A DNA stretch of 64,000 bases from Roseiarcus sp963741845 (GTDB taxonomy: Bacteria > Pseudomonadota > Alphaproteobacteria > Rhizobiales > Beijerinckiaceae). Each line of letters starts with the position of its first letter. The stretch's first letter is position 1. The stretch spans positions 62,001-126,000 of the forward strand of contig CAVUJV010000033.1 in NCBI GenBank assembly GCA_963741845.1, in the 5' to 3' direction. This document shows, piece after piece, positions 7,850 to 16,498 of this stretch. Both the position numbers and the translations under genes were made by a program. The notes beneath the pieces are model-generated. The model searched no databases. It was not told where the DNA came from and saw nothing but the letters and a program-made list of their open reading frames with translations.

Positions 7850-7958
7850 GGGAGGCTCGGAATCGGGGAGGGAAGCCGCGACAATGCGCTCGCGAGGGGC
7901 GAGCGGGCAAGCGGCTCTCGCTGGACAGCGCCCCGCCGAAGCGGGAGAAGCGCCGCCC

Positions 7959-9269
7959 ATGAGCCTGTTCGACGACGCAAGCCATAAAGAGGGGCCGCCT
8001 GCGCCGCTGGCCGAGCGGCTGCGGCCGACGACGCTCGCCGAAGTCTCGGGGCAGGAGCACCTGACCGGGCCGGACGGGGCGCTGACGCGGCTTCTGGAGG
8101 CGCCGACGCTCGGCTCGATGATCTTCTGGGGTCCGCCCGGCAGCGGCAAGACGACGGTCGCGCGGCTCATCGGCGCCTCGCGCAAGGATACGGCTTTCGT
8201 GCAGGTGTCCGCGATCCATTCCGGCGTGGCGGAGCTCAAGAAGATCTTCGACGCGGCGCGGGCGCGACGCGCGCAGGGGCAGGGCACGCTGCTCTTCGTG
8301 GACGAGATCCACCGCTTCAACCGGGCGCAGCAGGATTCCTTCCTGCCGGTGATGGAGGACGGCTCGGTCACGCTGATCGGCGCGACGACGGAAAATCCGT
8401 CCTTCGAGCTGAACGCGGCGCTTCTGTCGCGGGCGCGGGTGCTGGCCTTCCGGGCGCTCACGCGCGAGGCGCTGGAGGCGCTGATCGAGCGCGCCGAACG
8501 CGTCGAGGAGAAGCCGCTGCCGCTGACCCCGGAGGCGCGCGAGGCGCTGATCGGCATGGCGGACGGCGACGGCCGGGCGATCCTGACGCTCGCGGAAGAA
8601 GTCTGGCGCGCCGCCCGGCCGGGCGAGATTCTGGATGCGGAGCGGCTGGTCGATGTCGTGCAGCGCCGGGCGCCGATCTACGACAAGGCGCAGGAGGGCC
8701 ATTACAATCTGATCTCGGCCCTGCACAAATGCGTGCGGGGCTCCGATCCGGACGCCGCGCTCTATTATCTCGCGCGCATGCTCGACGCGGGCGAGGACCC
8801 GCTGTTCATCGCGCGGCGCGTGGTCAGGATGGCGGTCGAGGACATCGGGCTGGCCGATCCGCAGGCGCTCGTCATCGCGAACGCCGCCAAGGACACCTAC
8901 GACTTCCTCGGCAGCCCCGAGGGCGAGCTCGCGATCGCCGAGGCCGTCGTCTATGTCGCGACGGCGCCGAAATCGAACGCCGTCTACAAGGCCTTCGGCG
9001 CGGCGCAGGCTCTGGCGAAGACGCAGGGCTCGCTGACCCCGCCGAAGACCATCCTCAACGCGCCGACGAAGCTCATGCGACGCGAGGGCTACGGCGCCGA
9101 CTACGAATACGATCACGATGCGCCGGACGCCTTCTCGGGCCAGAACTACTGGCCGGAGGCGCTCGGGCGGCGCAGGCTCTACGAGCCGGTCGAGCGCGGC
9201 TACGAGCGGGAATTGCGCAAGCGGCTCGACTATTGGGAGAGGCTGCGCAAGGAGCGCGGGCGGGGCTGA
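7959..9269 (+). CDS. rarA: Replication-associated recombination protein A, AAA+ ATPase
   Basis: 436 residues starting MSLFDDASHKEG at 7959; longer in-frame starts reach into the divergent promoter region and are unlikely. The clamp-loader-like AAA+ core is clear: 'RPTTLAEVSGQEHLTG' at the N-terminus, Walker A GPPGSGKTT near residue 58, Walker B LLFVDEIHRF near residue 112, sensor 1 in 'LIGATTENPSFELN', and the 'ALLSRARVL' arginine-finger region. The C-terminal tetramerisation domain follows ('LHKCVRGSDPDAALYYLARML' type signature). RarA/MgsA acts at stalled replication forks with SSB and RecA. The gene is intact and of usual length. Confidence 0.96.
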   Translation: MSLFDDASHKEGPPAPLAERLRPTTLAEVSGQEHLTGPDGALTRLLEAPTLGSMIFWGPPGSGKTTVARLIGASRKDTAFVQVSAIHSGVAELKKIFDAARARRAQGQGTLLFVDEIHRFNRAQQDSFLPVMEDGSVTLIGATTENPSFELNAALLSRARVLAFRALTREALEALIERAERVEEKPLPLTPEAREALIGMADGDGRAILTLAEEVWRAARPGEILDAERLVDVVQRRAPIYDKAQEGHYNLISALHKCVRGSDPDAALYYLARMLDAGEDPLFIARRVVRMAVEDIGLADPQALVIANAAKDTYDFLGSPEGELAIAEAVVYVATAPKSNAVYKAFGAAQALAKTQGSLTPPKTILNAPTKLMRREGYGADYEYDHDAPDAFSGQNYWPEALGRRRLYEPVERGYERELRKRLDYWERLRKERGRG

Positions 9270-9369
9270 CGCGGCCGGCTTTTTTGCGCGCATGCTTTCG
9301 CTTGTCACGGCGAAAACGATTTGTTAGACGACCGCCTCGCTTCGGACCCCCGCCGGTCGGAAGCGAAGT

Positions 9370-9456
9370 GCGGTCATGGCGGAACTGGTAGACGCGCTAG
9401 CTTGAGGTGCTAGTTCTTTAACCGGAGTGGAGGTTCGAGTCCTCTTGACCGCACCA
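9370..9456 (+). tRNA. tRNA-Leu (anticodon GAG)
   Basis: The acceptor stem GCGGTCA pairs with TGACCGC and is followed by an encoded ACCA. The anticodon stem CTAGC/GCTAG encloses the loop TTGAGGT, giving GAG, which reads CUC/CUU leucine codons. The T arm contains GGTTCGAGTCC, and the long variable arm is as expected for leucine. The 87-base length includes the 3' CCA. Confidence 0.95.
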
Positions 9457-9624
9457 AATTTCAGTGAAATTGCGGCCCTGTCAGACCGTTGAGGCGCCGC
9501 GCGCTTCGGGGACCGGGCGCGTGCGCCTGCTGCGGCGACGATCGTCCGCATCCCACGCGAACGGGAGCAAGCGCCGCGACGGCGCTCCGCAGTTTCCTCT
9601 TTCGGATCGGGAACCGGCGGCCCT

Positions 9625-9837
9625 TCAGGGTCGCGGAGGTTTCCCGAACGGCTCAGACCTGCCCGGGACGCGCGGGCCAGCCGCAATACGGTCAGCCGGC
9701 ATGTCGTTGCGCCGGAGCGTGTCGAATGGGGGCCTGTAGCCATTGGCCCGGTATTGGGCGGGTGGGATAGGTATTTTCCTTCGCCCGTAATCCACGATCA
9801 CCATGCCGTCGGGCGTCAGATACAACCCTGTTGCCAT
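9625..9837 (-). CDS. Short hypothetical protein
   Basis: 70 residues starting MATGLYLTPDGMVIVDYG. The start at 9837 is favoured because a strong Shine-Dalgarno (AAGGAGA) lies six bases upstream; an upstream in-frame ATG (9861) would place it inside the gene. The protein has a short beta hairpin, then 'KIPIPPAQYRANGYRPPFDTL' and a Pro/Arg-rich tail, which resembles small conserved proteins of this bacterial group. No transmembrane segment or catalytic motif is seen, and I cannot name the family. It stands alone between tRNA-Leu and the ABC importer operon. Confidence 0.55.
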   Translation of the reverse strand: MATGLYLTPDGMVIVDYGRRKIPIPPAQYRANGYRPPFDTLRRNDMPADRIAAGPRVPGRSEPFGKPPRP

Positions 9838-10181
9838 GAGCGTCTCCTTCATCGCCTTCAAAATCGGGATTCGCCAGCAGATTAATGAATAGATTCAGAC
9901 GCAACTGATTACGTGTATAATGGCGAATGTGGCTTCCGCGCAAGATCGCCGGCTGGCGGATGCCGGAGCGCCGGGCGTCGTGGGGCGCTCGCCAGGCCCG
10001 GAAGCCCGTCATTTCGGTGGAACTACAGAGATTTTGTGATTGGATGATTCGGCCCGGCCAAAAGCGGCAGGGTGGGACGTGGCGGCGGGCAATTTTCGCC
10101 CGGATGTCCGTCGCCGCGTTTCCGATCCCGCCGCGACGCGCGCCGGCTCAAGCCGCCCGCGCCGACGCCAGAAGCGCTCCG
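9838..10181. other. Intergenic stretch without a recognisable gene
   Basis: About 340 bases. The part near 9880-9930 is AT-rich and may hold the promoter of the small gene to its left. I see no open frame with a ribosome-binding site, no RNA gene and no repeat. The right part is the 3' flank of the ABC ATPase gene. Confidence 0.5.
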
Positions 10182-10917
10182 TCAGCTCCCGGTTTGCAGC
10201 GCCGCGATGCGCGCCTTGAGCAATCGCGCCTCCGCCTCGCTCATTGCCGAGCGCGGGCTTTCGACCGCGATCTCGTCAACGATCCGCGCAGGACGCGGCG
10301 AGAGGACGAATATCCGATCCGCGAGACCGATCGCCTCGTCGAGGGCGTGGGTCACGAGAAGAGTCGTCACCGAGCGCGCGGCCACCAGCGAAGCAAGCTC
10401 CCGCTGCATGGTCAGCGCAAGCGGCGCGTCGAGCGACGCAAAAGGCTCGTCGAGCAGGAGCAGGGAGGCCTCGATCGCGAAAGCGCGGGCGATGGCGACC
10501 CGGCGCGCGAGCCCCAGCGACAATTCGCCGGGGAAATGCGCGCGGTGCGCCGCCAGGCCAAGCGACGCGAGCAGCGCTGCCGAGATCTTCCTCGCCGATC
10601 TGCGGCGCCGCGAGGCGAATGTTCTCCTCGACGCTCCGCCAGGGCAGAAGCCGCGGCTCCTGAAAGACCACGGCGACCCGCCCGGGGGGACGCGTCACCG
10701 CGCCCTCGAAGCGTGCGTCGAGCCCGGCGATGATCCGCAGGAGCGTCGACTTGCCGCAACCGGATGGACCGATCAGGACGCCGATCTGTCCCGGCTCGAG
10801 GCGGAAGGCGAGGTCGCTCAGGACCTCCACCGCCTGCCCGGAGGCGTTCTTGAGGCGCTTGCGCGCCACATGCACGTCAAGCGGAGTGGGGGCGCCAGCG
10901 GGCGACATAACGCTCAA
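10182..10917 (-). CDS. ABC importer ATP-binding protein, SsuB/TauB-like, broken by a one-base frameshift
   Basis: The 5' two-thirds reads in one frame with Walker A GPSGCGKST ('IGVLIGPSGCGKSTLLRII'), the Q-loop 'VFQEPRLLPW' and 'ENIRLAAPQIGEEDL'. The rest reads in another frame with the signature 'ELSLGLARRVAIARA', Walker B 'LLLLDEPFASLD' and the H-loop 'LLVTHALDEA'. The switch lies near 10580, where removing one base from the CC pair restores '…EEDLAALLASLGLAAHRAHF'. Joined, the protein has about 245 residues and every ATPase motif. It overlaps the permease gene and belongs to a permease-ATPase-binding protein operon for alkanesulfonate, taurine or sulfate-ester type substrates. The break is either a sequencing indel or a recent mutation. 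Confidence 0.85.
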
Positions 10918-11644
10918 AGGGTTGCAGCATGAAGGCTTCGATCATCAGCATCACCGCCGTAAACGGCAAGGCGTAAGCGAGCAGAAGGGGGACGTCGAAA
11001 AGCTGGAAGGCCACATTGATCTCGAAGCCTATGCCGTTCGGCCGGCCCAGCAGTTCGACGACGAGCACGATCTTCCAGACGAGAGAAAGACCGGATCGGG
11101 TCGCCGCCGCGATATAGGGCGCGAGCTGAGGCAGCACGACATGGCGCAGGCGCTTCCACGGCGAAAAGGCGAAGACCCGCGCCATCTCGTCGAGATTCGC
11201 ATCGAGCACGCGCGCGCCTTCGCGGATCGTCACCGTCGCGTTCGGCAGCTTGTTGAGCGCGACCGCGGAAATCGCCGCGACCTCGTTGAGGCCGATCCAG
11301 ATGTACAGGAGCACGATGATGACGAGAGCCGGCAGATTGAGCAGAACGACGATCCAGGGGTCGGCCACACGGTTGAACGTCGCGCGCCTTCCCATGGCGT
11401 AGCCAAGCGCGGAACCGAGCGCCATGGCGAGCACGAAGGCCGCGACGACCCGGGCCATCGTTACGCCCATCGCATAGAACAGTTCGCCGGAGGCGGCCGC
11501 CTTCGCCATGGCGGCGAAAACCACATCGGGCCCCGGCAGGCGCCGGGGATCGCCGACATGAGCCGCGGCGATCCAGATCGCGAGGAGCGCGACAAAGGAA
11601 AGGAGCCGCGCCGTCAATCCCTCACCTCGCGGCATTCGGATCAA
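10877..11644 (-). CDS. ABC importer permease, SsuC/TauC-like
   Basis: 255 residues with about six transmembrane segments. The cytoplasmic EAA-type loop that docks the ATPase is recognisable in 'EVAAISAVALNKLPNATVTIREGARVL' and the following 'PQLAPYIAAATRSGLSLVWKIVL', which is characteristic of nitrate/sulfonate/taurine permeases. The start at 11644 overlaps the end of the binding-protein gene by 23 bases, and its own end overlaps the ATPase gene, so the three genes form one tight operon. The frame is intact. It would form the inner-membrane channel of the importer. Confidence 0.88.
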   Translation of the reverse strand: MIRMPRGEGLTARLLSFVALLAIWIAAAHVGDPRRLPGPDVVFAAMAKAAASGELFYAMGVTMARVVAAFVLAMALGSALGYAMGRRATFNRVADPWIVVLLNLPALVIIVLLYIWIGLNEVAAISAVALNKLPNATVTIREGARVLDANLDEMARVFAFSPWKRLRHVVLPQLAPYIAAATRSGLSLVWKIVLVVELLGRPNGIGFEINVAFQLFDVPLLLAYALPFTAVMLMIEAFMLQPFERYVARWRPHSA

Positions 11645-12597
11645 AGAAGAGGTTGGGATCGAGCTCCGCGGCGCCGCCGACGAGGTCCGGTCCGCCGACG
11701 GCGACGATCACGCGATAGAGCGCCTTCGCGTCCTCGATTTCTTCCGCGATCGGGCGCCTCGGAACGCCTGCGAGATAATGTTCGCGGTAGGCGTCGAGCG
11801 CGGCGTCGTCGGTCAGATGCAGGCGGTCCTTGATCGGCGCCCAGAGCTTCGGGTCGTTGGCGAGCGCCTCGCGCGCCTTGGCGGCGGCCGCGAAATACCG
11901 GCGCAGGGCGTCGGCGTGATCCTTCCCGAACCGTTCGGAGAAGACGTAGCCGACCATCGCGACGGGCCCTTTCGCGCCGAGCGCCTTCTCGACGTCGGCC
12001 ATGTCGATGGCCCGGCGGAAGCCGCGCCGCTCCAGTTCGATCGCGTAGGTCCAGAATTCGAGCGCGGCGTCGAGTCCGCCGTCCGCGAGCTTCTCCGCGA
12101 CGAGAGGCGGCGCCCCGTATACGGGACGGGCGGTTCTGGCGAGATCCTGGCCTTCCTTCAGCGCGGCGGCGCGGACCATGAGCCAGCTCTTGTCCAGCGG
12201 GCCCCCGGCCACGCCGAGCGATTTGCCGGCGAGATCGGCGAGCGCGCGCACGGGGGAATCCTTTGGCGTCATGACCGCGCCGAGCGCCGTCGAATAGGGC
12301 GCAAACAGGAGCTTCTGGCCGAGCGCGCGCTCGCGCGCGACCCACAGCCAGTCGGAAAGGATCACGTCGGCCGCTCCGCCCTGAAGCGCGATTTTGCCGG
12401 CGTCGGTCGTGGCCAGTTCGATCGTTTGGATGTCAAGCCCGGCCGCCTTGTCGAGGCCGAGCGCCTTCATCGTCGCGATCTCCCAGGCGAGGGTGCCGGT
12501 CTTCTGCACGGCGATGCGGATCGTGTCCGCAGCGTCGGCCGCTCCCGCCGCCCACAAGAACACCGCCGCGGCGACGAAGCGTCCGTATTTTCAGCAC
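11622..12597 (-). CDS. Periplasmic substrate-binding protein of an aliphatic sulfonate/sulfate-ester type ABC importer, frameshift in signal peptide
   Basis: The mature protein is intact: 'DTIRIAVQKTGTLAWEIA', 'GLDIQTIELATTDAGKIAL', 'DVILSDWLWVARERA' and 'EFWTYAIELERRGF', the fold of NMT1/SsuA-like binding proteins (about 290 residues). The natural start appears to be the GTG at 12597, preceded by GGAGG. Read from there, one extra A in the AAAA run at 12588-12591 breaks the frame; without it the signal peptide would be V-L-K-Y-G-R-F-V-A-A-A-V-F-L-W. As given, the only in-frame start is a GTG at 12563 inside the signal peptide. First gene of the operon; probably binds an organosulfur compound, inferred from the adjacent arylsulfatases. 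Confidence 0.82.
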
Positions 12598-12749
12598 CCC
12601 CTCTTTCCTCCTTCGCGAGCGCTGTAGCCGCTCCGTCCTGTAGGTCATAAGCGAGGACTGCGCCCACGAGAAGGCGAATACGGCCGCGGCATTTTGAAGC
12701 TCGAACGCTTCGGCTGCCGCGCGACGAATACGAATCTCCTTCGCCGGGA

Positions 12750-14471
12750 TCAGTCGCTCGGGTGACTGGCCTTTCTCATCGCGTCGAGTATCCCCGAGAG
12801 ATTGTATGTCTCCGGCGCCTGCAGCGGCGGGAACTCCTTGTAGGACATGAGTTCCTTCTCCCAGAGCTGCTGCCCGATGGGCAGCATGTTCCAGTCGTAG
12901 AGAAATGCGGTGACCGGGCCAGCGAGCGCGCCGCCAAAGCCCAGAACCGTCTTCTGGCTCTCGCCGACAGCTTGCTCGAACGGATCGCGCTTGATGTTCT
13001 GGACCAGCGTGAAGTGGAAGGACACCAGCGGCAGGATCCAGCCGTCCGCGCTCGGCTGCGACATGGTGTAATACATCTTCCAGTTCTTGTAGCGCACCGC
13101 GGACGGCGTGGCGCCGGAGAAGTAGAAGAAGACGTCGCGCGCCGATTTGTCGGATTTGCCTTCGAGGTAGTTGCGCTGGTCGAAACCGTCGAGCGTGGTC
13201 TTGACGATGCCGGGGTAGCTTCCGGACTCGATCTGCTTCCTGAGGTCGTCGCCCTTCGGTCCGCCGGCGATGTCCACAAACGTCGGCAGCCAGTCCAGGG
13301 CTGCGAACAACTGGTTCTTGACCGTGCCGGGCTTGATGTGGCCCGGCCAGCGAACAACCTGGGGCGCGCGGTAGCCGCCTTCCCAGGCTTCGCCTTTCTG
13401 TCCCTTGAATGGGGTGATGCCGCCGTCCGGGAAGGTGATCGCCTCGGCGCCATTGTCGGTGGTGAAGACGACAATGGTGTTATCCAATTCGCCCATATCC
13501 TCCAGCTTCTTCAGCACGTAGCCGATGTTGTCGTCCATCTGCTTCATGCCGGCTTCGTTGACGCCCCAGTCCTTGCCGCCTTTTTCGCCGACCATGTCCA
13601 TGTACTTCGGCGGCAGCACGGTCGTGACATGCATGCGAGCCGGGTTGTACCAGACGAAGAAGGGCTTGTTGGTCTTCCTGGGGTCATTGCGGTCGAGGAA
13701 GTCGATGACGTGGCTCGATATCTCCTCATCAACCGTCTTCGAGCGCTCGAGCGTCAAAGGGCCCTCGTCCTTGCACGTCTGGTTGGCCTCCGCGCCATCC
13801 GAAGAGTGGCACCAGAGGACATTGCGCGGGGGCGTCAGACAGATCGTTGTCATTGGGTCCACGGCGCCCGGGACTTCCGGCACGCCGGGAATCGGCGTGT
13901 TCTTGCACGGCGGCGCGACGGTCTGCTCGGTCGGCGACTTGTTGATGTCCGGAAAGCTCACCTGCTGCATCGCATCGAGGTGATAGAGATAGCCCCAATA
14001 CTCTTCGAAGCCATGCGCAGTCGGCAGCGCCGCCGTGTGGTCGCCCAAGTGGTTCTTGCCGAACTCGCCGGTCGTGTAGCCGAGATCGTGCAGGAACTTG
14101 GCGAGCGCGGGGGTGCCCGGCCGCAGATAAGACGGGCTGCCCGGGAGTTGCGGCGGGATCATGCCGGTGCGCAGCGGATACATGCCGGTGAAAAAGGCGT
14201 TGCGGCCGGAGGTGCAACTCTGCATGGCGACATAATCCATGAAGATGGCGCCTTCATTGCCGATGCGGTCGATGTTCGGCGTCTCGCCGACCATCAGGCC
14301 ACGATGGTAGATGCTCGGCTGCATCCAGCCGATGTCGTCGCCCATGATGAAAAGGATATTGGGCTTTCTGCCCGATGCGGCTGCGTTGTCCTCGGCGGAG
14401 GCCGGCGCTCCGACGAGCGTTGCGGCGAGCGCGACAAGAATGCCAAGTCGAAAGTCTGTTAACACGCTCAT
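12750..14471 (-). CDS. Exported arylsulfatase (sulfatase family, S1 type)
   Basis: 573 residues with a signal peptide cleaved near ASA-E27. The metal site opens with 'PNILFIMGDDIGW', where the paired aspartates bind calcium. The formylglycine site is QSC86-T-S-G-R90; the usual core is C-x-P-x-R or C-x-A-x-R, so serine at the third position is unusual. Later elements 'GKNHLGD' and 'FTTDNGAEAITFPDG' complete the active site. The enzyme would hydrolyse sulfate esters in the periplasm after maturation of C86 by a formylglycine-generating enzyme, which is not in this window. It lies in the same orientation as the ABC importer and the second sulfatase. Inserts with extra cysteines ('ICLTPPRNVLWC') are additional features. 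Confidence 0.9.
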   Translation of the reverse strand: MSVLTDFRLGILVALAATLVGAPASAEDNAAASGRKPNILFIMGDDIGWMQPSIYHRGLMVGETPNIDRIGNEGAIFMDYVAMQSCTSGRNAFFTGMYPLRTGMIPPQLPGSPSYLRPGTPALAKFLHDLGYTTGEFGKNHLGDHTAALPTAHGFEEYWGYLYHLDAMQQVSFPDINKSPTEQTVAPPCKNTPIPGVPEVPGAVDPMTTICLTPPRNVLWCHSSDGAEANQTCKDEGPLTLERSKTVDEEISSHVIDFLDRNDPRKTNKPFFVWYNPARMHVTTVLPPKYMDMVGEKGGKDWGVNEAGMKQMDDNIGYVLKKLEDMGELDNTIVVFTTDNGAEAITFPDGGITPFKGQKGEAWEGGYRAPQVVRWPGHIKPGTVKNQLFAALDWLPTFVDIAGGPKGDDLRKQIESGSYPGIVKTTLDGFDQRNYLEGKSDKSARDVFFYFSGATPSAVRYKNWKMYYTMSQPSADGWILPLVSFHFTLVQNIKRDPFEQAVGESQKTVLGFGGALAGPVTAFLYDWNMLPIGQQLWEKELMSYKEFPPLQAPETYNLSGILDAMRKASHPSD

Positions 14472-14631
14472 GGCGATTACTCCCTTTGCTGAAATTGCTC
14501 AGTTCCAACACCATCTGTACGCGTTATCGTAATTGTCGAATCGCACGCGTCTCATGCGACGAGAAGCGGCGGCGGCCCGCCCTTCATCGAGCGCCCGCAG
14601 CGAGGCCGACAGTCGCCGCGGGCGTTCGAGA

Positions 14632-16275
14632 TCAGTCGCCGTTCGGCAGCGGGAGGTGGAAGCCTTCCTTCTTCAGCTGGTCGCGAACCCACTGGAAGCG
14701 CTCGTAGCTGGAGATGGTGATCGGCCCCGTATAGGCATCGCTCTGCGCCTTTCGCGGCGGATACTGGACGTAGGTCTGCATGAGCTTCCGGACCTCGTTG
14801 TTGAAGGTGACCATCGTCCAGGTGTGCTCGGTGTAGTTGTTCATGAAAATGTCGTAGCGTTCCTGCGGATCCTGCCACAGGTCGAAGATCTGCGGCACGG
14901 TGGCGACATATTTCTCGGCGCCCTTCCAGCCGAGATTGCTGTCGACCGCGAGGCCGCCGGTCGCCTGCCCGTCGTCGCCGCGCAGGTTGAAGACCGCCTT
15001 GAAGCGGCCGACGCGCACCGCGCCCGGAGAGAGCTCGTTCTCGGTGAAATAGAACCAGCTCTTGCGCGGGTCCGGTCCCTTGCCGAAGAGGATCGGCGAG
15101 ATGTCGTAGCTGTCGAAGAGGATCGGCTTGCCCTCGCGGTCGTTCTCCGGGAGCTTGACGCCGGCGAGCGCCGCGAAGGTCGCCATATAGTCGAGGCCGC
15201 CGACGATGTCGGAGTCGCGGCTGCCCGGCTTGATGCCGGGCCCCCAGGCGAGGGCCGGCACGCGCTCGCCGCCTTCGCGCACGGTGCCCTTCGTGCCGCG
15301 ATAGGGCGTATAGCCCGCGTCCGGGAACACGTCCTGCCAGGCGCCGTTGTCCGTCGTCCAGAACACATAGGTGGTCTTGTCGAGGCCGAGCGCGCGGAGC
15401 TTGTCCATGATGTGACCGATGCGCGCGTCATTCTCGACGACGGAATCGCCGAACTTCGTCTTGACCGCCGACTTTCCCTGGTATTCCGGCGCCGGAAGGT
15501 TCGGCTGGTGCACCTTCATGAAGTTGATGCTCATGAAGAAGGGCTTCGACGAATGGGCATGCTGGTCGAGATAATCGAGCGACGCCTTCTCGACATATTC
15601 GTCGAAGAACGGGATGCCGACCACGCCCTTCTCGGGCGTGTTCACATACTCGCCGTTGATCTTGAAGTCCTCATGCGCCGGCTCGCCCGCGTTGCCGGAG
15701 AGCGCGCCCTTGGTCACCTGATTGAACATCGCCCGAAGCTCGGGATCCATGTCCGGGAACCAGGCCGGGTCCCCGTAGGTGTAGGCGTTGAGGTGATAGA
15801 GGCCGACGTATTTCATCACGTCGTAGCCCTGCGCGGTGGGGAGCGCATAGTCGGCCTCGCCGAGATGCCACTTGCCGGTGAAGAACGTGTCGTAGCCGCC
15901 CGTCTTGAGCACGGAAGCGAGCGTCCATTCCGCCGCCGGAAGGCCGCCGCCCTGGCCCTGGAAGGCCACGGTGGTCATGCCGCTGCGGTTCGGGATGCGG
16001 CCCGTCTGCATCGCGGCGCGTCCCGGCGTGCAGGAGGGCTGTCCGTAGAAGGACAGAAACTGCATGCCCTCGGCCGCGATGCGGTCGAGGTTCGGCGTCG
16101 CGGCGCCGCGATTGTCGCCGCCGCCATAGGCGCCCATGTCGCCGTAGCCGAAGTCGTCCGAGACGATCAGCAGGATGTTGGGCTTGGCCGCCTGCGCCAC
16201 GGAAGGCAAGGGCGCGAGCGCCGCGGCGGACACGAGAAATCCTGCCAAGACATGAGCGGACAGCCGACTGGTCAA
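14632..16275 (-). CDS. Second exported arylsulfatase (sulfatase family)
   Basis: 547 residues from a TTG start at 16275, chosen because AGAGGAGGG lies just upstream and the signal peptide (TSRLSAHVLAGFLVSAAA) follows at once; ATG codons further out (16305, 16353) lack such a site. The active-site cysteine is in the canonical P-S-C82-T-P-G-R86. The metal-binding 'NILLIVSDDFGYGD', the 'GKWHLGEADY' lysine/histidine motif and the 'TTDNGAWQDVFPDAG' Asp-Asn pair are all present. The enzyme is complete and should act in the periplasm. It resembles its neighbour only at family level, so the two probably differ in substrate. About 160 bases separate the two genes. Confidence 0.92.
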   Translation of the reverse strand: MTSRLSAHVLAGFLVSAAALAPLPSVAQAAKPNILLIVSDDFGYGDMGAYGGGDNRGAATPNLDRIAAEGMQFLSFYGQPSCTPGRAAMQTGRIPNRSGMTTVAFQGQGGGLPAAEWTLASVLKTGGYDTFFTGKWHLGEADYALPTAQGYDVMKYVGLYHLNAYTYGDPAWFPDMDPELRAMFNQVTKGALSGNAGEPAHEDFKINGEYVNTPEKGVVGIPFFDEYVEKASLDYLDQHAHSSKPFFMSINFMKVHQPNLPAPEYQGKSAVKTKFGDSVVENDARIGHIMDKLRALGLDKTTYVFWTTDNGAWQDVFPDAGYTPYRGTKGTVREGGERVPALAWGPGIKPGSRDSDIVGGLDYMATFAALAGVKLPENDREGKPILFDSYDISPILFGKGPDPRKSWFYFTENELSPGAVRVGRFKAVFNLRGDDGQATGGLAVDSNLGWKGAEKYVATVPQIFDLWQDPQERYDIFMNNYTEHTWTMVTFNNEVRKLMQTYVQYPPRKAQSDAYTGPITISSYERFQWVRDQLKKEGFHLPLPNGD

Positions 16276-16498
16276 TTTTCCCTCCTCTGTTGAACTGAGG
16301 CGCATCTCGGATCGGCTGGCGCCCGGACCTCGCGGTTCCGCCAACCCTGTCATTTTATGCGGCGCTCAACCAATCTCCTGCCGTCGCTTATCCCATGCGC
16401 AGAGTGCGGCGAGCGCAGTCGGTGAAATCGTACCGCAGGAGGCAAGACCTCGTCCAATGTTCTCGCGGAGGTCGGCCGATGGCCGTCGGACGAGAGGG

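Noticed and set aside
6144..9308. Minus-strand open frame of more than 1000 codons across three genes
   Set aside because: It spans the spermidine-synthase-like gene, the serine hydrolase and rarA in the wrong frame. Composition is Arg-rich shadow sequence; the real genes have clear motifs.
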